Part shown: positions 56,013 to 64,000 of the stretch, in pieces
Numbering within the stretch: position 1 is the stretch's first letter
Layout: each line of letters starts with the position of its first letter
Origin: Campanula takesimana
Lineage: Eukaryota; Streptophyta; Magnoliopsida; Asterales; Campanulaceae
Direction: 5' to 3'
NCBI GenBank assembly: GCA_026119855.1
Contig: JAOWBW010000025.1
Span: 1,178,001 to 1,242,000 of the forward strand
DNA length: 64,000 bases
Notes under the pieces: generated by a model
The model's input: only the letters and a program-made list of their open reading frames with translations
Told to the model about the DNA's origin: nothing
Database searches by the model: none
Made by a program: the position numbers and the translations under genes

Positions 56013-58364
56013 TCAATACTTCATAACCTTCACTGATGATTATAGTAGATTTGGGTATGTTTACCTAATGAAACATAAAAGTGAAGCATTTGAGATATTT
56101 AGAATATTTCAAAATGAAGTAGAAAAACAACTTGGCAAAAGTATTAAGGCATTCGATCGGATCGAGGTGGAGAATACTTGAGTCATGAATTCGATGATCA
56201 TCTAAAGAATTGTGGAATAATTTCACAATTGACTCCACCCGGAACACCACAATGGAATGGTATGTCAGAGAGGAGGAATCGAACTTTGTTGGACATGGTT
56301 CGATCAATGATGAGTCGAGTTGATCTTCCTTTATCCTTTTGGTGTTATGCTCTAGAAACCTCTGCTTTCACACTTAATCAAGTTCCAACTAAATAGGTTC
56401 AAAAGACTCCATATGAATGTGGAGCGGAAAGAAACCTTGTTTGTCTTTCATGAGTATTTGGGGTTGCGAAGCTTTTGTCAAAAGACTTGTCTCCGACAAG
56501 CTAGCACACAAATATGATAAATGTATTTTCATGGGATATCCTAAGGAAACTAGAGGATATTACTTTTACAACCGAGAGGATAACAAGGTGTTTGTTGCCC
56601 GAACTTGTGTCTTTCTAGAGAAACAGCTTCTCGCCAAAGAAATCAGTGGGAGTAAAATAAATCTTAAAGATATTCGAGACCCAGAAAATGACATTGAACT
56701 AATAGTAGAACAAGAACAAGAACCACAAGGAATTGTGGAACCTGTTCAAAATACACAAGTAACTCGCAGATCTGGTAGGTTACGGTCCGAGACCGAGAGA
56801 TATGGTTTTCTCGTAACGGATAGTAATGAGGTGGAGATCATTTATAATGATGAACCGACCACCTACCAAGAGGAGATGTCCTCTACTGATTCGGATAAGT
56901 GGCTTGGAGCCATGGAATTGGAATTGCAATCCATGCAAGATAATCAAGTTTGGAACTTGATTGATGCGCCCGAAGGTGTAAAAACCATAGGATGCAAATG
57001 GGTCTCCAAGAAGAAGACTGACATGGATGGGAAGGTGCATACTTACAAAGCTAGACTTGTAGCGAAAGGTTATAGGCAAGTTCATGGTATTGACTATGAT
57101 GAAACCTTTTCACCCGTAGCAATGATCAAGTCTATAAGAATTTTGCTTGCCATTGCCGCATATCATGACTATGAAATATGGCAAATGGATGTTAAAACCG
57201 CTTTTCTTAATGGGAATTTACAAGAGGATGTCTATATGACACAACCTGAGGGTTTTGCACAAAATTCTAAAGTATGCAAATGTAGAAATCCATTTATGGA
57301 TTGAAGAAAGCTTCTAGGAGTTGGAATCTCCGTTTTGATGAATCAGTCAAAGAGTTTGGCTTCATCAAGAACGAAGATTAACCTTATGTATACAAGAAGA
57401 TTAGTGGGAGCATAGTGCTATTCCTTATCTTATATGTTCATGACATATTGCTCATTGGAAACGACATTCCTACACTTCAGTCTGTAAAGACTTGGTTAGG
57501 AAAGTGCTTCGCAATGAAAGATATGGGTGAAGCCGTATGTATCCTTGGCATTAATATCTACAGAGATAGATCAAAGAAGCTAATTGGTTTAAGCCAAAGT
57601 ACATACATTGTTAAGGTCATTAGAAGATTTCGCATGGAAAATTCTAAGAGAGGTACCTTACTAGTGCTACATGGAGTTTCTCTAAGAAAGACTCAACGTC
57701 CTAAGACAAAATATGAGCGTGAGAAAATGAATGATGTTCCATATGCTTCGGCAATTGGGTCCATCATGTATGCCATGATATGTACTAGGACGGATGTATC
57801 TTATGCTTGAGCATGATGAGTAGATATCAATCCAACCCCGGCGAAAATCACTGGGTGGCTGTTAAAGTGATTCTTAAGTACTTAAGAAGGACTAAAGATT
57901 CGTTTTTGATCTATAAAGGAATGGAAGATGATCTCGTTGTAAATGGTTACACGGATGCAAGCTTCCAAACTGACAGAGATGATAGTCGATCGCAATCAGG
58001 TTTTGTGTTTATGTTAAATGGTGGAGCTGTAAGCTGGAAGAGTTCCAAGTAGAGTACAACCGCTGATTCTATAACTAAAGTTGAGTATATTGCTGCATCA
58101 GATGCTGCAAAGGAAGCTGTTTGGATTAAGAAGTTGATTAGTGAACTTGAAGTGGTTCCTAGTATTGCTAATCCAATAGACCTTTATTGTGATAATAATG
58201 GTGCTATTGCTCAAGGAAAGGAACCAAGGGAACATCAGAAATCCAAACACATACTTAGGCGTTTTCATATCATTCGAGAAATCATTGATAAGGGAGACGT
58301 AAATATATGCAGAGTACCAACTGATGACAATGTTGCGGACACACTAACAAAGGGACTTCTATAA
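56013..58364 (+). pseudogene. pol: Integrase, reverse transcriptase and RNase H of copia element B
   Basis: After the LINE the integrase core resumes (YFITFTDDYSRFGYVYLM-like text in a shifted frame, then LTPPGTPQWNGMSERRNRTL). A stop lies at 56394 and a frame change near 56415. The frame 56417-57304 carries the core end and reverse transcriptase: TIGCKWVSKKKTDMDGK, KARLVAKGYRQVHGIDYDET and WQMDVKTAFLNGNLQEDVYM. A further frameshift near 57280 and a TAA near 57379 follow. The catalytic box at 57433-57444 reads YVHD instead of YVDD. RNase H phrases are NGYTDASFQTDRDDSRSQSG, AVSWKSSK with a TAG after it (58050, fits CAG to TAG), YCDNNGAIAQGKE and KHILRRFHII. It is multiply inactivated. Confidence 0.85.
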
Positions 58365-58429
58365 GCTAAACATGATGGTCATGTTAGGTCCATGGGTATT
58401 AGTTACATGGGAGATTGGGCCTAGGGAAA

Positions 58430-58438
58430 GTGGGAGAT
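58430..58438 (+). other. Polypurine tract of copia element B
   Basis: GTGGGAGAT, preceded by GGGAAA, abuts the TGTTAG start of the 3' LTR. Confidence 0.8.
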
Positions 58439-59187
58439 TGTTAGTGTTGGTGCTAGGCACGTTTATTAAATGTTGTAATTGTTGTCATTTATTCATATTA
58501 ATAAAGAGATGTTTTGATTATTATTGTTATTCATATTTACTTATAATAATCTCCGTCCCTAGTACTTGTTTGGTACTGGTATAATGGCTAAATGATCATG
58601 GGATGATCATGTTAGATTTATGGGTACTTGTTTGGTACTGGACATGACCCGCTTTATGAGATCTATATCATGGTCAATGTCATATATATATATATCTCAT
58701 ATTAGTTATGTCATTTGAATCCTTAGACATGAAGTTATTATAGTCTTCCACTTGATGAACATTATGTTTAACATATTAAAACGCTACCTTTAACCGGGTA
58801 GTTATAAAGGGTATGATTGGCATAATCGAATTCATGTAGGGAAGAATAATAAGCTATGATGGATTGTCCCTCTATGGAGAGATGTCAAGCTTGGGCCTCT
58901 CGTAGGAATGATGTTGATGAAAGTGTTCGGCCGGACTCAAATGAATTGATTGGATCAATGTCATTTAGATTATCAACATATTCGGAATCGAGAAAGTATT
59001 GAACAATACAAGTTGACTTGTTGACCATGACTTATGTTCAATGATATCGTGGACAAAGGGATTGTGACATATTCTAAATGGAATGCGAACTTGTATCTAG
59101 TTACACTATTTGGGGAGGTATGACGGTTTGCTAGAACCTAATCATATCTTATGGGTTCATGTTTGGACTCATTGCCAACATAGTGTA
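58439..59187 (+). repeat. 3' LTR of copia element B, left part
   Basis: Starts TGTTAGTGTTGG. A TA microsatellite lies at 58681-58696. It matches the 5' LTR of B from 58835 on. It is cut after AACATAGTGTA by element C. The same site in the 5' LTR reads AACATAGTGTAATCC without insertion. Confidence 0.85.
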
Positions 59188-60663
59188 TGTTGGGTTTTGA
59201 AAAATATTGCGCAACGGAAAGATCAAACCCAAATCCTAGATCCATTCAAGATGATTAAATTAATTCAAAAGTAAATTTAGATTACTAACCGTAGTGATGC
59301 TTTAAAATTTTCGGATCCTTTGAATCTCCTTGCTTGTGTTCTTCGTGTTCTTCAAATTACGATTGTAAACTTGAAGGAATTGAGGTCAATCCCGTCTATT
59401 GGTATCCACACGTTGAACGAATTCAAGAACGCTTCTTGATTAGATTTCTAGATCTAGACTTGAAACCTTGAAGAAACTATTTCTTCCTTAGAATTACTTT
59501 GCCACACAAAATTATTGAGTTTTTATGATTCCAAATCACAAAACCAATAACCCTCTATCACTATATGTTATTCTCTCTCAAACAAAGAGTTTTTGATTTC
59601 CAAAATCAAGGTGCAAGGTTGTGAAACCTGGATGCCTCATTATATAGTGAATAGAGATTTAATTTTTGTAGGTTTTGGACTGCTTTTCGTACAAGAAAAG
59701 CAAAACTGCCAAAATTAATGTCGGTGGCGAACATGGCCATGTGGCCATGATTTCTCTCATAGGCAATGTTGGCCGCGTGGCCACTTCTTGACCTGAAGTC
59801 AAAAGTGGCCGCTTGGCCATTATTTCCATTGTAATTTTTCAAGCCTTTTAATTCGTTCTTTGTGTGTGACCCAATAGGATTATATTAAGTTGGCAACGAG
59901 TCCAAAATACATTTGTACTCGTAAATCATGAGCGGACTCTACCAAGCCATCATGACTACCCAATTAATATAACTTTTTCAAAGTTCGCGAATCCATTATA
60001 GTTTGTATATCACAATCCTTTTGTCAACGATGTCATTGAACATAAGCCACGGTCCAACGGTCAACTTAAATTTGTTCAATACTTTCTCGATATCCGAATA
60101 TGTTGATAAATCAAATGCAATTAATATCATTAATTCATTGGGTTTGGCCAAACACTTTCATCAACATCATTCATCGAGAGGCTTAAGCTTTGACATCTCT
60201 TCTTTTAGAGTGACAAATCCATTCTTGACTTATTACTCTTCCCTACTTGATTCCGATCATGCCAATCACACCCCTTATGATTACCCGGTTAAAGGTAATG
60301 TTAGAATGAGTCAAACATAATGTTCACCAAGTGGAAATGTAATAATCTTATGTCTAAGGATATCAATGATAGTAACTATGTGAAATTTATATATATGACT
60401 ATAGACCATGAAATAAATCTCATAGGCGGGTCATGTCCAGTATACATCTCACAACATATACCCATAAGTCTGATTTGTATCTTATACATATAATCATCTC
60501 ATGATTATCAATCAGCCCTTATACTAGTTTCTATAATAGCCAACTAGGGACGGGATTATATGAATAAACATGTAACAGTAATAATCCAAATATCTCTTTA
60601 TATAATGAAATAAATATCATAAACATCGTTAATAATAACGTGCCTATAGCATACACACCAACA
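59188..60663 (-). repeat. 3' LTR of copia element C
   Basis: The 1,476-bp repeat starts TGTTGGTGTG and ends AAAACCCAACA on the minus strand. Three TGGCC-nnn-TGGCCA-type boxes lie at 59733-59749, 59769-59783 and 59804-59820, upstream (in element direction) of a TATATAA box at 59640-59646. The layout parallels the B LTR but with different boxes. Confidence 0.9.
59733..59820. promoter_or_regulatory. Three TGGCC...TGGCCA boxes in the C LTR
   Basis: ATGGCCATGTGGCCATG, TTGGCCGCGTGGCCA and GTGGCCGCTTGGCCAT are spaced about 35 bp apart. They lie about 90-180 bp upstream of the TATATAA box at 59640-59646 (minus strand). Confidence 0.5.
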
Positions 60664-60674
60664 ATCTCCCACTT
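60664..60674 (-). other. Polypurine tract of copia element C
   Basis: AAGTGGGAGAT on the minus strand directly precedes the LTR start and matches that of element A exactly. Confidence 0.85.
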
Positions 60675-60677
60675 GCA

Positions 60678-63600
60678 CTAGGCCCAATCACTAATGTATC
60701 TAATACCTATGGACCTAACATGACCATCATGCTTAGCTTGTGAAAGTCCTTTTGTTAGCGGGTCAGCTATTTTATCATCAGTTGGTACTCTGCATATCTC
60801 TACGTCTTTCCTCTCTTGGATTTCCCGAATGAGGTGAAAACGCCTAAGTATATGTTTGGATCTCTGATGTGCTCTTGGTTTTTTTGCTTGAGCAATAGCA
60901 CCATTATTATCGCAATAAAGGTCTATTGGGTTGGCAATACTAGGAACCACTTCTAATTCAGTAATGAATTTATTGATCCAAAGGGTTTCCTTAGCAGCAT
61001 CTGATGCAGCTATATACTCACCTTCGGTTGTAGAATCAGCTACTGTACTTTGCTTGGAACTGTTCCAGCTTACTGCACCACCGTTTAGCATAAACACAAA
61101 ACCAAATTGCGATCTAGAGTCATCCTTGTCAGTTTGGACGCTTGCATCTGTGTAACCCTTTACAACAAGATCACCTTCCTCACCTCCATATACCAAGAAC
61201 AAATCCTTAGTTCTTCGCAAGAACTTTAGAATCGTCTTGGCAGCAATCCAATGACTCTCACCAGGATCCGATTAGTATCGACTCGTCATGCTCAAAGCAT
61301 ATGAAACATCCAGTCTAGTACAAATCATAGCATACATGATGGATCCTATTGCCGAAGCAAAAGGGACTCCACTCATTCTCTTTCGCTCGTCTTCTGTCTT
61401 AGGATATTGAGTCTTGCTAAGAGTAATACCATGAGCCACAGGCAAATGTCCTCTCTTAGAGTTTTCCATAGAAAATCTCTTTAGAACTTTGTCATTGTAT
61501 GTACTTTGACTTAAACCAATCATCCTCTTAGATCTATCACGATAGATCTTAATGCCAAGTATATAAGCGGCTTCTCCCATATCTTTCATTGAGAAACATT
61601 TACTTAGCCAAATCTTTACAGATTGCAAGGCGTGTATATCGTTTCCAATGATTAATATGTCATCAACATATAGTATTAGAAATAATACTACACTCCCACT
61701 AATTTTCTTGTATACACAAGGTTCATCTTCGTTCTTGATAAAACCAAACTCTTTAACAGATTCATCAAATCGAAGATTCCAACTCCTAGAAGCTTGCTTC
61801 AATCCATAAATGGATTTTTGCAACTTGCATACTTTCTTTAAATTATTTGGATCCTCAAAACCTTCGGGTTGTGTCATATACACATCCTCTTGAAGATTCC
61901 CGTTAAGGAATGTAGTTTTGACATCCATTTGCCATATCTCATAGTCATAATATGCGGCTATGGCAATCATAATTCTTATATACTTGATCATTGCTACAGG
62001 TGAAAAGGTCTCATCATAGTCAACTCCATGAACTTGCCTATAACCTTTCGCTACAAGCCTAGCTTTGTAATTATGCACTTTTCCATCCATATTTGTCTTC
62101 TTCTTGACGACCCATTTGCATCCTATGGTCTTTACACCTTCGGGTGCATCAATCAAGTTCCAAACTTGATTATCATGCATGGATTGGATTTTGGATTCCA
62201 TGGCTCCAAGCCATTTGTCCAAATCAGGTGTAGACATCGCTTCTCTATAGGATGTAGGCTCGTCATTCTCAATGACTTCTACATTATTACTATCCGTCAC
62301 GAGAAATACATATCTCTCGGGTTCAGATCGTATCCTACTAGATTTGCGAGTAACTTGTGTATCTTGAATGGGTTCCACAACTCCTGGTGAAACTTGTTCA
62401 GGTTCCACCATCAGTTCAATATCATTTTCGGGTTCTCGAATCTCTTCGAGATTAATTTTACTCCCACTGATTCTTTTGGAGAGAAAATCTTTCTCTAGAT
62501 AAGTACCATGGCGGGCAACAAACACTTTGTTGTCCGTTTTGTTGTAAAAATAATATTCTTTAGTTTCCTTAGGATAACCAACAAAAATACACTTGTCAGA
62601 TTTGTGTGAAAGGTTATCAGAGACAAGTCTCTTCACAAACGCTTCACATCCCCAAATCTTCATGAAGGAAAGATTAGGCTTCTTTCCATTCCACATCTCA
62701 TATGGAGTTTTTGGAACCGACTTAGTTGGAACATTATTTAGTGTGAGTGCAGCAGTTTCTAATGCATGTCCCCAAAAGGATAAAGGAAGATCAACTTGAC
62801 TCATCATCGAGCGGACCATATCCAATAAAGTCCTATTTTTCCGCTCAGATACACCATTCCATTGTGGTGTTCCGGGTGGAGTTAATTGTGAAACAATTCC
62901 ACAATCTTTAAGATGATCATCAAATTCTTGGCATAAATATTCTCCACCACGATCCGATCGAAGTGCTTTGATAGTTTTTCCAATTTGATTTTGTACTTTA
63001 TTTTGAAATATTCTAAATATCTCAAAAGATTCACTTTTGTTTTTCATCAAGTAGACATAGCCATATCTACTAAAATCATCGGTGAATGTAATGAAGTAAT
63101 TATATCCGCCATTATATCCGCCCCTTGCACTGCTACTTAATGGTCCATATACATCGGTAAGTATTAGTCTCAATAAGTCACTTGCCCTTTCACTACTCTT
63201 AGTAAAAGGTGTCTTTGTCATTTTTCCAAGTAAACACGACTCACAGGTTTCATACGATTCAAAATCATGTGATCCTAAAAGTCCGTCCCCATGGAGTTTT
63301 GAGATACGCTTCTCATTAATATGACCAAGACGGCAGTGCCACAAATAAGTATGATTTTCATCATTATGTTTGGATTTCTTATTTATGTGATAAATATTAT
63401 CATTATTTCCACTTTCAACATCAAGAACATAAAGGCCATTAAATGAATTTGCAATACCATAAAGCATATCATTTAAATAAATAGAAAACTTCTTATTTTC
63501 AATAAGAAATTTATAACCTTCATTATCCAAACAAGAAATTGAAATAATATTCCTACTTAAATCCGGAACATAGTAACAACAGTTCAAAACAAGAACTAAA

Positions 63601-64000
63601 CCACTAGGTAGATAAGTTCCTACGGCTAATGCAGCAACTCTTGCTCCATTCCCCACACGTAGGTCTACCACTCCGTCATTAAGAGTCCTTCTATTCTTTA
63701 GTCCCTGCACATTTAAACAAATGTGAGATCCACATCCGGTATCCAATACCCAGGTACTAGAAGTAGAAAGTAAAATGTCTATCACATAGATACCTGAAGT
63801 AGAAGTAGCATTCTTATTGCTCTTCTTCTTCTTCTTCTTCTTCTTCTTCTTCTTCTTTTCTTCCTCTATGTAAGCCTTGCAGTTTCTCTTCCAATGACCA
63901 ATCTCATTGCAATGGAAGCAAATCGCATCCTTTTGGGAATCCGCTTTTGGAACATTAGTCTTGGCAACGTTTGCCTTACTAATTTTGGGTTTGGCAGCCT
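60678..64000 (-). pseudogene. pol: gag end and pol of copia element C, one internal stop
   Basis: A single frame is open from the right edge to 61275. It begins near the end of gag with a perfect knuckle, CFHCNEIGHWKRNC (about 63885-63930). A CTT microsatellite at 63818-63862 encodes a run of lysines. Protease follows with WVLDTGCGSHICLN. Integrase shows LWHCRLGHINEKRI, CESCLLGKMTKTPF, FTDDFSRYGYVYL, LRSDRGGEYL and PQWNGVSERKNRTL. Reverse transcriptase has KWVVKKKTNMDGK, WQMDVKTTFLNGNLQED and an intact YVDD at 61659-61670. The frame meets TAA at 61272-61274 in the phrase MTSRY-SDPG, which fits CAA to TAA. It then continues in phase through RNase H (GYTDASVQTDKDDSRSQ, TTEGEYIAASDAAKE, LYCDNNGAIAQAKK) to a natural end at 60678. 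Apart from that codon this pol appears functional. Confidence 0.9.

Larger units (their letters stand above)
34864..59187 (+). mobile_element. Copia element B, multiply interrupted
   Basis: This is a Ty1/copia element of the same family as A and C. The 5' LTR lacks its first 400 bp or so. Element T2 splits that LTR at 35467-50264. The internal region carries a Met-tRNA primer site, gag, protease, integrase, reverse transcriptase and RNase H, all disrupted. A solo Tekay-like LTR sits in the leader and a LINE sits in integrase. The 3' LTR starts at 58439 and is cut at 59187 by element C, so its right part lies beyond the window. The copia lineage was not assigned. Confidence 0.85.
59188..64000 (-). 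mobile_element. Copia element C, right part beyond the window
   Basis: A Ty1/copia element of the same family as A and B, on the minus strand and inserted in the 3' LTR of B. The window shows its complete 3' LTR, polypurine tract, RNase H, reverse transcriptase, integrase, protease and the gag knuckle. The rest of gag, the primer site and the 5' LTR lie to the right. The coding part is open except for one TAA at 61272. It is the best preserved element here. Target duplications cannot be checked within the window. Confidence 0.9.

Overview
The window is eukaryotic and almost certainly from a seed plant, probably a eudicot with a large repeat-rich genome. It holds plant-type LTR retrotransposons (Sirevirus and other Ty1/copia, Tekay chromovirus, Tat-lineage Ty3/gypsy), methionyl-tRNA primer sites (TGGTATCAGAGC), plant L1-like LINE pieces, a hAT-type miniature element and a plant mobile domain (PMD) gene. 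I see no single-copy host gene, no rRNA or tRNA gene and no CRISPR array. Nearly every base can be assigned to a transposable element or its debris. The species cannot be named from this.

Layout. (1) About 847-6053 and 29078-33215 are two halves of an old gag-only Tat-like element, here T1. It has two gag knuckle modules, a degenerate spacer, two minisatellite arrays, a polypurine tract and a 3' LTR. (2) It is split by a Sirevirus-type copia element at 6054-29077 (target duplication CGGGT). That element carries gag, pol and an env-like gene with a probable intron. It was itself split by a Tekay chromovirus at 12568-21380 (duplication GACAA/GGCAA) and by an 808-bp hAT-type element at 22526-23333 (8-bp duplication TTCGTGAC). 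(3) 33216-34695 is the 3' end of copia element A. A fragment of LINE reverse transcriptase follows, then copia element B (34864 to beyond 59187). (4) B is broken four times: by Tat element T2 on the minus strand (35467-50259, duplication CCGTG), by a solo Tekay-like LTR (52071-53742, duplication GATGA), by a 5'-truncated LINE (about 55587-56012), and by copia element C on the minus strand (59188 to beyond the right edge).

How the parts work. Each retroelement supplies gag for particles, then protease, reverse transcriptase, RNase H and integrase for copying and insertion. Most copies are dead through stops and frameshifts. C is the most intact, with one nonsense codon in the part visible here. 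LTR divergence counted by eye is about 3.7 percent for the Sirevirus, 1.6 percent for T2 and 1.2 percent for Tekay, which agrees with the nesting order.

The most interesting locus is T2. Between pol and its 3' LTR it carries two genes on the opposite strand: a four-exon PMD gene and a small lysine-rich ORF. Upstream of both genes, in both LTRs and in the gag leader are clusters of three GCGCGC-type palindromic boxes at a pitch of about 29 bp. In the LTRs and before both antisense genes a TATA-like box lies on the downstream side. Other families in the window have their own palindromic box clusters in their LTRs, and B and C have different boxes at the same LTR position.
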